Assembly: GCF_900537085.1 (NCBI RefSeq) | Contig: NZ_UNRE01000007.1 | Location: 183,654 to 247,653, forward strand | Source: Agarivorans sp. Alg241-V36 | GTDB taxonomy: Bacteria; Pseudomonadota; Gammaproteobacteria; Enterobacterales; Celerinatantimonadaceae | Direction of reading: 5' to 3' | Length of the DNA: 64,000 bases | Part shown: piece by piece, positions 1 to 7,829 of the stretch | How the letters are laid out: every line of letters begins with the position of its first letter | Numbering within the stretch: the first letter of the stretch is position 1 | Translations under genes and position numbers: made by a program | Notes under the pieces: generated by a model | Database searches by the model: none | Seen by the model: only the letters and a program-made list of their open reading frames with translations | What the model was told of the DNA's origin: nothing

Positions 1-255
1 CTCGTCCAAGTTTAATGTCGTGCTCAAGGAGTTTAGGCTTTATCAACACGTAGAGCTTGCGTACACCCAATCGCGGCATATATTTACGCCAGTACTGTAC
101 CCAGTCTTTGATGACCGATAACGTCGCTCTACGGTTTTCCATTCGGGCGACCGCCTGATAAATAGATTGCCGTGAAATACCCGCCGCGCGACATGCAGCA
201 GCTAGGTTTATTTCGCTGTCGGTTTTCGCTTGCCAGATGTACCGGATAAGTACTT
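1..255 (-). CDS. IS3-family transposase OrfB, 5' part (rest beyond window)
   Basis: After a -1 shift at the slippery site the reading frame stays open to the window edge. It begins KVLIRYIWQAKTDSEINLAA and continues through CRAAGISRQSIY and RKYMPRLGVRKLYVLIKPKL. The last stretch resembles the region just before the DDE integrase core (HTH_21-like, P-x-x-G-x-R-x-L) of IS3 OrfB. The DDE catalytic residues are outside the window, so whether the element is active cannot be judged. No independent start codon with a good ribosome-binding site is evident, which favours synthesis as an OrfAB fusion. Confidence 0.75.
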
Positions 256-603
256 TTTTCTAAGGCCCGCTCCGTATTCATTGTCCATGATATCGACCAT
301 ACCATTGAGGATTTGGTTACGTAGCTTCTCTTCGGCTAACTCACGCTCAAGGCGCTTGATTGTTTCGGCTGGCGTTTCTTTTGAATTAGGCATAAGGGGA
401 TGCTGAAATGGTTTTGACCAATCAAGCCTACCATGTTTTCTGAGCCAAACCAGTACTGTTGAACGCCCCTGAATGCCAAATCGGGCTTGAGCTTGTTTGT
501 AAGTCATTTCGCCTTTTTCGACGCGCTCTACGACACCTAATTTAAAGGCTAAGGTGTAATCTCGTTGTGTGCGCTTAGGGCTTGAGTTAATGGGTGTTGT
601 CAT
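208..603 (-). CDS. IS3-family transposase OrfA (helix-turn-helix subunit)
   Basis: 131-residue protein. Residues about 12-60 form the HTH_Tnp_1-like DNA-binding domain (YTLAFKLGVVERVEKGEMTY followed by ARFGIQGRSTVLVWLRKHG). Residues about 78-110 (ETIKRLERELAEEKLRNQIL) are a leucine-rich helix of the kind that multimerises OrfA with OrfAB. It ends just past an in-frame A AAA AAG slippery heptamer, so this is the unshifted product, which in this family acts as a regulator or accessory of transposition. The ATG at 603 follows an AGGACTTCTTT stretch that serves as ribosome-binding site. Confidence 0.85.
   Translation of the reverse strand: MTTPINSSPKRTQRDYTLAFKLGVVERVEKGEMTYKQAQARFGIQGRSTVLVWLRKHGRLDWSKPFQHPLMPNSKETPAETIKRLERELAEEKLRNQILNGMVDIMDNEYGAGLRKKYLSGTSGKRKPTAK
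253..259 (-). promoter_or_regulatory. Programmed -1 ribosomal frameshift heptamer A AAA AAG
   Basis: On the minus strand OrfA codons read AGA AAA AAG, giving an in-frame A_AAA_AAG. This is the canonical slippery sequence of IS3-family elements. The -1 frame is open into OrfB from exactly this point, which supports use of the site. Confidence 0.8.
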
Positions 604-652
604 AAAGAAGTCCTCTTTATGTCAACCTATTTCCGGACGGGACAAAGTACTA

Positions 653-689
653 ATAAAAAGGCCGCTTCTAAAAGCGGCCTTTATTATTT
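653..689. terminator. Bidirectional rho-independent terminator
   Basis: Stem AAAGGCCGC / GCGGCCTTT with a short loop (TTCTAAAA), flanked by A- and T-rich tracts on both sides. It sits just downstream of the minus-strand gene ending at 718 and beside the IS end, so it most likely ends the SnoaL-like transcript. Confidence 0.8.
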
Positions 690-717
690 CAATTTCTAAT
701 GTGAGAACAAGCCCAAG

Positions 718-1464
718 CTAAAACTTCCCACCATTTACCCATTCTTTTTTCGGTGGCACGGGTTCTTGGTTAACCCAAATATGTCTAATTTGGTCCTCTT
801 TAATCTGGAAAAGGTCAAAGCGAGCGACTTCTTTACTGTTCTCTATAACTCGACTGTAAGCAACCACAAAATCACCTTGGCCGATAATCTTAAATACATG
901 GTCATAGCCACCAATATAGCTATTCAGTGGACCTACATCAGAGGCCGAGTAGACTTGTAACTCTTCGGTATTCAAGTACTTTGGCAGCTCTTCTTTTTGC
1001 CCTAACACCATCACATCACATAAAAAATCCCGAACTAGATTTTTGTTATCTTCCGTCTTCTCTATGTCTGTATGCTTTGTTGGACCGTCCAGCCGGCCAC
1101 CTTCTGAGGATGCTTGAGTTTCGAAGGCGGATATTACATCCCAATGTTCAATAATTTTATCTTCAACATCGGTATCGAATAAATCAGTGGTGACCCATTT
1201 GTTCTCACCATGATTAATATCCTGAAACGCTTGAACAAACACAAACTGGCCATCGACTATCGAGCGAATGATCTTGATGTCCCTAACGGGGCAGCGTTTG
1301 ACAAAAGGCTCAAAGAACTCAACAAACCCATCAACGCCATTGCGTACACCGGTACTATGCTGAGTATAACGCTGGCCGGTATACTTTGTGACTGCCTCAA
1401 GTGCGTTTCCATCACGAATACCTTCCATATATAAATTGGTCGCATTTGCTAGTTTTTTGCTCAT
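718..1464 (-). CDS. Tandem SnoaL/NTF2-like domain protein
   Basis: About 248 residues. The N-terminal half (about 1-115) has the polyketide-cyclase/SnoaL-like pattern: a helix (LANATNLYMEGIRDGN), YTGQRYTQHSTGVRNGVDGF, then strands FVFVQAFQDIN and a closing EHWDVISAF. This is the type often annotated as predicted SnoaL-like aldol condensation enzyme. The C-terminal half (about 130-248) repeats the topology more weakly (NKNLVRDFLCDVMVLGQ, YSASDVG, FVVAYSRVIEN, FDLFQIKEDQIRHIWV). So it is probably a fused pair of NTF2-like barrels. Substrate unknown. I place the start at the ATG at 1464 because AGG lies 8 nt upstream; a GTG two codons earlier is poorly placed. It is a single gene ending at a strong terminator. 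Confidence 0.7.
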   Translation of the reverse strand: MSKKLANATNLYMEGIRDGNALEAVTKYTGQRYTQHSTGVRNGVDGFVEFFEPFVKRCPVRDIKIIRSIVDGQFVFVQAFQDINHGENKWVTTDLFDTDVEDKIIEHWDVISAFETQASSEGGRLDGPTKHTDIEKTEDNKNLVRDFLCDVMVLGQKEELPKYLNTEELQVYSASDVGPLNSYIGGYDHVFKIIGQGDFVVAYSRVIENSKEVARFDLFQIKEDQIRHIWVNQEPVPPKKEWVNGGKF

Positions 1465-1760
1465 AACCACTACCTAAAAAACACCCAAGTAATTAATGAT
1501 AGTTGAGTACATCTTTTTGTTGGTAATTTCTAAGTTTCTGTAGCCAAAACTTAGCAGGCAAGCACTGAGTTTAGCCAGAACAATCGCGCTGATTTATTTG
1601 GCATCAGCTTACTATTGTATCAGAGAGGACATTTCTAACGGTAAGATGCAACGATGGCCAGCCCAACTAAAAGAAAAGCCTACAGATTTTAGTAAACCAA
1701 TTAATGCAACGAAATAGGTATGCTCTTCCTTTTGCATACCTATTTAAAGCGCTAAATCAC
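1465..1760. other. Intergenic region without a recognisable gene
   Basis: No convincing coding frame. It contains an 8-bp inverted repeat, CTAAGTTT/AAACTTAG (1530-1537 and 1547-1554), that could be an operator for the minus-strand gene, and the hairpin listed next. Confidence 0.5.
1712..1745 (-). terminator. Stem-loop downstream of the M60 protease gene
   Basis: Perfect 12-bp inverted repeat AAATAGGTATGC / GCATACCTATTT around a 10-nt loop, 16 nt beyond the protease stop codon. The stem ends in T-rich sequence but lacks a long U tract, so termination may be partial. Confidence 0.55.
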
Positions 1761-4700
1761 CTACTGGTCAAAGCGTAAAACAGACTGCTCAAGAGTTTCA
1801 CAGTAGCTAACGTTATCCTCAGACCAATGAAACTCCTGTGGCAATATCGGATAAGAATGACTTTGTATCTGTTCAATTGCTCGGGCCGATAGCTTTAAGC
1901 CCAGCATAGAGAACCAGTCACGGTAATCGAACTGTGTTGCACTTCCTAACGCAATAAGTAGTTTGTCATTCCTAAGCATATACTTGGCCGATTCTCGAGT
2001 GTAATTACTCATGCCAAGTGATTGCTTACCTTCCTGCCATGCCTCATCAGATATAATCGCCTGCTGGAAAGCATTCTCAAAGATATGTAAGCGAGGAATA
2101 ACGTGCCAGCCATTCTCTACAGCTCCAACACTTTGTGCCGACATCAAAGCACTAATGATCATCGTACTATTTCTTTTCGACGTATTATCGTGGGTATCCG
2201 CCATATATGCATAAGGGTCATTACTTAAACGACTGTCTTTAAGCTGTTGAACTATTTCAGTGAATACCGCAGTTTGACACTGGTGGGCAAAACCAGTGTC
2301 TTTAAAATATTCCGACTTAGGATAATAAGAATAAAAGTTAGTTGCTCCATGACCAACTGGGTACTCGCTCAACTGGAACATAGGGCTTTGCATGTTATGA
2401 CCTAGTTCATGCAAGTCACCATGACTAAGTGGCGAAAAAGCCCAATTAGCGTCGTATGGATTGCCTGAACAGCCGCCACTACCCGGTACACAAGCAGAAA
2501 TATCTGCGTTCATATGTTGAATTTCATCTAATTCACGGCGCTCAAAGCTAGAGTGCTCCACATAAGCTGCCATTTCTAATTCGTTACCTATATATGGCCC
2601 TTTTATGCCCGCAAGTTGCTGAGGCAGGTCTACCGTATATCGCTCAATATAAGGCGCTACTTCTGATCCATAAGTCCACAGTTCAGACTCCATTGTTTCA
2701 TGCATTTTCTCCAGAGTACTGTGGATTTCAAAGCGTGGTGTCAGTAGCTCAGCCCAATCAAAGTGACCAGCCTCCAGCGCTTTTGCAAAAGCGATATCAT
2801 CTTGTGGTCCAGTCCAAACAGGATGTTGTGCTACATTTTTGAACAGCAACTCAACATTTGCGTCTTTCTCACTTGTACCGGCCCCCATGTGGATAGGCCC
2901 GCCAATCGGGGAGGTCACGTAGATGGTTTCACCTTGCTTGATGTTGATAGCATGTGACGTCACCATATCCGGTCTATGATAGCCCTGTCGCTCAAACTCA
3001 TACACAGCGCCTTCACGAATACTATTTATAATGATAGTCACCGTACCTTCATTGTTGTCTTCTCTGGACACCTCAAAGGTTTGACCTGGAACGGCATAAA
3101 CCTTAGCTGAGCGGAAAGGCGGTTTTACCACCAAGGAGACGTGCTTATCGTTCAGAGGAATATGAGAAAAGTCGGTGCGGCTAAATGAGCCCAGATCCGC
3201 ATACACGGGGTTGTTCTGTCTCACACTTAACACACTGTAATCACTGTATAGCGCCTGTAAAAATGCCTGTCTAGATGTATCAATCACATCCATAGGAAAG
3301 GTCACATCTTGTCGGTATCGATCACCCAATAGTACTAATAAAGACAAAATACGATCGTCACTAGAGCTAAAGATGTCGATAGCGTTGTTATCATAGACGG
3401 CTAATTCATCGCGAATGTCGAACACGATATCCCTAAATTCGGTGTAATAACTATCGTTGCCGACACAAGGTTTATAATACCAGCCTTGCTCACAGTCTCT
3501 GAGTTCAAAGCTAAAGCTATCTTGCTTTATTGCTTCAATAAACAGCGCGACTTTCGACATAAACGTGTTATCGAGCATATCACTGTAATGATCCCAGTTT
3601 GCAGCATCGTTCGCATGCCAATTACCACTGCTACCATTTGGTAAGCCTAAGCCTGACATATTTAAATATTTTAACGTCTCGTTGATGTATACACTTGTAT
3701 TCCACTTTTGGGCATTGATGAACATTTTATTAAATGGCGTGGTTGCGGCCATAATCGTCTCAACGTCAGCAACGGACTCCCCTTCGCCAGCGGTGATCAC
3801 CAGATCGATATCACCTGTTAAACATGCGTCAATCGCTTGCGCATCATTACAAATATCGACATCCCAGTGTGGATAGTGTTGCTCAATCCAGCTAAGGGTA
3901 TGGTTCTTGGCGCTTTTATTTGTGAGCACCAAACGAACCACGGCGGCTTGATCTAATTGCTCAACATCGCGCCCCATCAACCACGCGATCACCTGTTTTG
4001 TCGATAAGTCATAGGCAGACATCTCATCTTGCACTTGAGCAAAAAGTAAATTACCGAAAGCGACATGTCGAACAGACCCTTGCTCATTGGCTATGGCGAA
4101 ATGCAGCCCTTTTTGACCAACAACTAATGGATATTGTTCTTCATTAAATTTTTCGACATCAAAGTAGCTCGATTGGCTATTACCCGGTGCGAAATTGATC
4201 GGCTCATCGCCATAGATCTCAAACAAAAATTGTGCATATTTGTTGTTGATTAAGCCTATATCATTAATGATGAACTGCTCTAAATCAGCAGATTCAAGGT
4301 TGAGTAATGAAGGGTCGCCAGTCAATAATGCCGCCTCGATTAATTCTTCTGGAGTGACTGGGTTATTTGGGATTAATGGGCTTTTATCTACATCATCTGG
4401 AATACGATCGTTGTCATCATCATCATCCGCATTATTGCCGATTCCATCACCGTCTGTATCTATCCATTCTGTTGGATCTAATGGAAAGGTATCTTCTTCG
4501 TCGACTATGCCATCATTGTCATCATCATTATCTGCATTATTACCTATGCCATCCCCATCAGTATCAAGCCATTCAGCTGGGTTTAGTGGTAGTTGATCTA
4601 TAGTGTCAGTTACACCATCCCCGTCCGAGTCAGGATCAAAGAGCATCGTCCAACGTTGTGTGGCCGTCTCCCAGTTCCCATACATAGCAATGCTCGCCCC

Positions 4701-7145
4701 CTTGTTTTCAACCAGTACTACGTTGTTCCCAGCAACAAGATAAATGTTTTGAGTTAGCTCATCATATGACCAAATTTGCGTATTGCTATCAGTACATCGG
4801 TTCAAACGCAGTTCTCCCCACCAAGCAGTGAGAGAGCTATCAAGACAGTAACTTGGGTCTATTGTGGGCTGTATTTGACCGGCTTTTGTCCACTGCCAAA
4901 TGGCTCCTGCCTGAGCACAATCAATTGAAAACAAGTTTTGGTGGTAGATAGATTCATTAACATCAAAACTCATACACTTATTTGATGAATGATTCTGTAG
5001 CTTGATTGCTTTATAAGCCAAAACAGGATCATCAATATTAAAGTCAGGATCACTGTTATCCCCTATACCGTCACCATCGCTATCAGAGGACTCGGTAGGG
5101 TCTAGCGGGAAGGCATCTTCATCATCAATAACACCGTCGTTGTCGTCATCGGTATCGGCATTGTTACCAATACCATCAAGATCAGTATCGAGAGATTCTG
5201 CTGGGTCTAAAGGGAAGGCATCTTCATCATCAATCACGCCATCGTTATCATCATCGGTATCGGTATTGTTACCAATACCATCGAGATCGGTATCGAGAGA
5301 TTCCGCCGAATCCAATGGGAAGGCATCTTCGCTATCAATCACACCATCGTTATCGTCATCGCTATCGGCATTGTTACCAATACCATCGAGATCGGTATCG
5401 AGAGATTCCGCTGGGTCTAACGGGAAGGCATCTTCGCTATCAATCACACCATCGTTATCGTCATCGCTATCGGCATTATTACCAATACCATCAAGATCGG
5501 TATCGAGAGATTCCTCTGGGTTTAGTGGAAAGGCATCGTCGCTATCTATAACCCCATCATTATCGTCATCTCTATCGGCGTTGTTACCAATACCGTCGAA
5601 ATCAGTATCTACTGATTCGGTAGGATCAAACGGGAAGGCATCTTCTTTATCTGTGACACCATCATTATCATCATCGGCATCGGTGTTATCACCAGTTCCG
5701 TCTTGATCGGCATCGCGTGACTCAGTTGGGTCTAGCGGGAAAGCATCTTCGCCATCAAGAACACCGTCGTTGTCGTCATCGGTATCGGCGTTATTACCAA
5801 TACCATCGAGATCGGTATCTACTGATTCGGTAGGATCAAATGGGAAAGCATCTTCACCATCAATCACACCGTCATTATCATCATCAGGATCGGCGTTGTT
5901 ACCAATACCATCAAGATCGGTATCGAGAGACTCCGCTGGGTCTAACGGGAAGGCATCCTCACCATCAATCACGCCATCGTTATCATCATCGCTATCGGCA
6001 TTATTGCCAATACCATCTAGGTCGTTATCTACTGATTCGGTAGGATCAAATGGGAAGGCATCTTCGGTATCTATGACGCCATCATTGTCGTCATCGATAT
6101 CATCAAGGTCTGGTATACCGTCATTATCGTTATCTGGTAATGAGCGAGCGAGATCTAAGCTTACACTTCTAAAGCTAATAGCGCCGTCAGATCCGGTACT
6201 ACCATTACCAAAAACTAGCTCTTGTTTTGAAGTGGCATCACCAGCCCAAGAGTCAATGATCTCTCCTTCAAAAACAAAATCAGCAAATCCAGTCGCAGCA
6301 TTATAGTTAATTTCAAAATTGTGGAAATTAGCATCACCGTTAACGGAGACTAAAGTATGTGTATTGCCCCCTACAAGTTCAACAACAAGTTCACCGCTGT
6401 CGCTCAGCTTCAATCTTGGTAAGAAGCGACGACCATTATTCGCTAAATAGGCCACGTTGTGGCTTCCAGAATTAACTTGAGCAGTGAACTTTAGAGAATA
6501 ACCATCTTTTGCTTGTTGAGCATATTCGTCAGAGAGTTGCTTTTTTGCTTGAGCACGACCACCAACTCCGGAAAACATGGAGTCACTAGAATTTGCAGTA
6601 ATCGAGGCTTGTTTATTAAAGTCCGAGATAAATCCCTGCTCAGCGAGTGAATTGATGCTAGCGACAAAATTGGCGGCATTAAGAGTATTAGGTTGAATAC
6701 GCAGCGCATCGATCATGAAGTATTTACTTTCTAAAGTGACAATTCTTGCGGTGTGTTTTCCAGCAGGATAGCCACTAAGCTTATATACCTCAGATTGGAA
6801 GTGTTTATGGTCATTGGTTAGCTTTAAAACACCAACATAAACGTCATCAACAAATACATGAGCATTGCTTCTTATAGGGCTCATCTCTGAATAAATGGTG
6901 ACCGTATCTTGACCATCAAACTCAAAGGCCAGAGACTCATCTTTAAACTCTGTTCGAGTTGTATCGCCATTCACATTACCCCATGGTCGCCCAACATCAG
7001 ACCACCAGCGACTAGAGTAATTTAGAATAGGGTCATTATCGTTAATGGTATATGGCAATTCAGGGGTAGACGCTAAAGCTGTTTGAGAAGCGAGGAATAC
7101 AATGCTCCCCAAAGCTCTAATAGCTTTGCTTTGTGTTTTTTTCAT
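1761..7145 (-). CDS. Secreted M60/ImpA-type metalloprotease with TSP type-3 repeats and a ricin-like domain
   Basis: 1794 residues, predicted secreted. A signal peptide (1-26, KKTQSKAIRALGSIVFLAS then ALAS) leads to a carbohydrate-binding-like domain (about 40-155). A LamG/ConA-like region follows (about 155-335), then about ten Asp-rich thrombospondin type-3 repeats (336-703). A QxW-type ricin-like domain (706-836) and further TSP3 repeats (841-919) come next, then the catalytic part. Zinc motif HELGH is at 1579-1583, with a candidate third ligand Glu at 1594 (HExxH-x10-E). The domain order resembles ImpA/M60 proteases that cut mucin-type O-glycoproteins; that specificity is known for the family, not shown here. 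TSP3 repeats bind calcium, so activity or rigidity in seawater may need Ca2+. It is a single-gene unit and no dedicated secretion genes are adjacent. Confidence 0.85.
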   Translation of the reverse strand: MKKTQSKAIRALGSIVFLASQTALASTPELPYTINDNDPILNYSSRWWSDVGRPWGNVNGDTTRTEFKDESLAFEFDGQDTVTIYSEMSPIRSNAHVFVDDVYVGVLKLTNDHKHFQSEVYKLSGYPAGKHTARIVTLESKYFMIDALRIQPNTLNAANFVASINSLAEQGFISDFNKQASITANSSDSMFSGVGGRAQAKKQLSDEYAQQAKDGYSLKFTAQVNSGSHNVAYLANNGRRFLPRLKLSDSGELVVELVGGNTHTLVSVNGDANFHNFEINYNAATGFADFVFEGEIIDSWAGDATSKQELVFGNGSTGSDGAISFRSVSLDLARSLPDNDNDGIPDLDDIDDDNDGVIDTEDAFPFDPTESVDNDLDGIGNNADSDDDNDGVIDGEDAFPLDPAESLDTDLDGIGNNADPDDDNDGVIDGEDAFPFDPTESVDTDLDGIGNNADTDDDNDGVLDGEDAFPLDPTESRDADQDGTGDNTDADDDNDGVTDKEDAFPFDPTESVDTDFDGIGNNADRDDDNDGVIDSDDAFPLNPEESLDTDLDGIGNNADSDDDNDGVIDSEDAFPLDPAESLDTDLDGIGNNADSDDDNDGVIDSEDAFPLDSAESLDTDLDGIGNNTDTDDDNDGVIDDEDAFPLDPAESLDTDLDGIGNNADTDDDNDGVIDDEDAFPLDPTESSDSDGDGIGDNSDPDFNIDDPVLAYKAIKLQNHSSNKCMSFDVNESIYHQNLFSIDCAQAGAIWQWTKAGQIQPTIDPSYCLDSSLTAWWGELRLNRCTDSNTQIWSYDELTQNIYLVAGNNVVLVENKGASIAMYGNWETATQRWTMLFDPDSDGDGVTDTIDQLPLNPAEWLDTDGDGIGNNADNDDDNDGIVDEEDTFPLDPTEWIDTDGDGIGNNADDDDDNDRIPDDVDKSPLIPNNPVTPEELIEAALLTGDPSLLNLESADLEQFIINDIGLINNKYAQFLFEIYGDEPINFAPGNSQSSYFDVEKFNEEQYPLVVGQKGLHFAIANEQGSVRHVAFGNLLFAQVQDEMSAYDLSTKQVIAWLMGRDVEQLDQAAVVRLVLTNKSAKNHTLSWIEQHYPHWDVDICNDAQAIDACLTGDIDLVITAGEGESVADVETIMAATTPFNKMFINAQKWNTSVYINETLKYLNMSGLGLPNGSSGNWHANDAANWDHYSDMLDNTFMSKVALFIEAIKQDSFSFELRDCEQGWYYKPCVGNDSYYTEFRDIVFDIRDELAVYDNNAIDIFSSSDDRILSLLVLLGDRYRQDVTFPMDVIDTSRQAFLQALYSDYSVLSVRQNNPVYADLGSFSRTDFSHIPLNDKHVSLVVKPPFRSAKVYAVPGQTFEVSREDNNEGTVTIIINSIREGAVYEFERQGYHRPDMVTSHAINIKQGETIYVTSPIGGPIHMGAGTSEKDANVELLFKNVAQHPVWTGPQDDIAFAKALEAGHFDWAELLTPRFEIHSTLEKMHETMESELWTYGSEVAPYIERYTVDLPQQLAGIKGPYIGNELEMAAYVEHSSFERRELDEIQHMNADISACVPGSGGCSGNPYDANWAFSPLSHGDLHELGHNMQSPMFQLSEYPVGHGATNFYSYYPKSEYFKDTGFAHQCQTAVFTEIVQQLKDSRLSNDPYAYMADTHDNTSKRNSTMIISALMSAQSVGAVENGWHVIPRLHIFENAFQQAIISDEAWQEGKQSLGMSNYTRESAKYMLRNDKLLIALGSATQFDYRDWFSMLGLKLSARAIEQIQSHSYPILPQEFHWSEDNVSYCETLEQSVLRFDQ
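5040..6140 (-). repeat. 105-bp tandem repeat encoding TSP type-3 (DxDxDG) motifs
   Basis: About ten copies of a 35-residue unit with the core DGIGNNAD-x-DDDNDGVID and DAFPLDPAES. The period is exactly 105 bp: the TTGTTACCAATACCATC block recurs at 5161 and 5266. Copies differ at scattered positions. Several copies in the low-coordinate half (encoding the C-terminal side of this block) are almost identical at DNA level, suggesting recent expansion or ongoing homogenisation. Two or three more divergent copies lie separately at about 4390-4625. Confidence 0.9.
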
Positions 7146-7520
7146 AAAATTATACTTATTTTATTTGTGGTTATTATGAACAGTGCTTGCTTATAAAGGT
7201 GGAATGATAAAGCTGAAAAGTAATACGCGAGATATTAAAATTCGCATATCATCTTATTTCCCTACCAAAGTCGAACTAAAAATCTACCTTATGTTATTTT
7301 TTCAGCTGATTCGATTAAATCGGTGCTTCATTCAGGCAAGATGAGATATTTTTGTAGGCTTGTGAAAAAGCAAAACACCCCGCAATACTCGGTAAAATTC
7401 AAATTAAATCTGTGGAAAAAACCTTATCAGCAGAGGAAATTAAATCTAATAGAGGGTGGAGCAAAACTAAACAGCCCTAATAGTCTTTCTGAAATCAAAA
7501 AGAGTGCATAACTGCAAATC

Positions 7521-7544
7521 AAAATAAAATAAAATAAAATAAAA
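7521..7544 (+). repeat. AAAAT pentanucleotide microsatellite
   Basis: About five consecutive AAAAT units in the intergenic region. Such a tract can vary by slippage. It lies several hundred bases from any start codon, so a regulatory role is doubtful. Confidence 0.7.
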
Positions 7545-7736
7545 CAAGGTAATCATTGAAAATGATTTACTAAAGAAAGTGCTCGTAGATTCAAACAGTC
7601 TTTGCAACAGTTTTACAAAAATACGGATTTGTATGGGCATTAATGATCAAACGAGCAAAGTGTATTAAAATAATCATAAAAGCGACTACTCAGTTGAACG
7701 GTCTCTCTTGTTAAGTGGTCTATCCGCATCAGACAT

Positions 7737-7776
7737 AAAAAACCTCCTGCCAAGACAACTTAACAGGAGGTAAAAA
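7737..7776 (-). terminator. Rho-independent terminator of glmS
   Basis: Stem CCTCCTG / CAGGAGG with a 14-nt loop. On the minus strand it is followed by a run of six T. It lies 54 nt past the glmS stop codon. Confidence 0.75.
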
Positions 7777-7829
7777 GTACGATCAAACTTTATTGACCGC
7801 CGACAATAAAACAACTTAAGCCATTGATT

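Larger units (their letters stand above)
1..644 (-). mobile_element. IS3-family insertion sequence, partial (orfA end)
   Basis: The minus strand carries a small helix-turn-helix OrfA followed in the -1 frame by the start of an OrfB transposase, the standard IS3 arrangement. The outer end is probably near 644, where the minus strand reads TGTCCCGTCCGG, consistent with the TG...CA termini of IS3 elements. The other end lies outside the window, so the second terminal repeat and the target duplication cannot be checked. The boundary at 644 is inferred. Confidence 0.75.
7146..7829. other. AT-rich intergenic region, no gene recognised
   Basis: 684 nt between the protease and glmS. A possible 62-codon plus-strand frame at 7323-7511 has no good ribosome-binding site and low-complexity composition, so I do not call it. 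The protease promoter must lie near 7146-7300. A short AAAAT array and the glmS terminator are listed separately. Confidence 0.5.

Noticed and set aside
5140-6306. Long plus-strand open frames rich in Ser across the repeat array
   Set aside because: They are the antisense shadow of the Asp/Asn-rich TSP3 repeats; the periodicity follows the 105-bp unit and there is no ribosome-binding site.
7323-7511. 62-codon plus-strand frame in the protease-glmS gap
   Set aside because: No ribosome-binding site, Lys/Asn-rich composition expected of AT-rich DNA, no recognisable motif.
7549-7572. AATCATT...AATGATT inverted repeat resembling a Fur box
   Set aside because: Only a partial match to the Fur consensus, and it lies far from both flanking start codons with no iron gene nearby.
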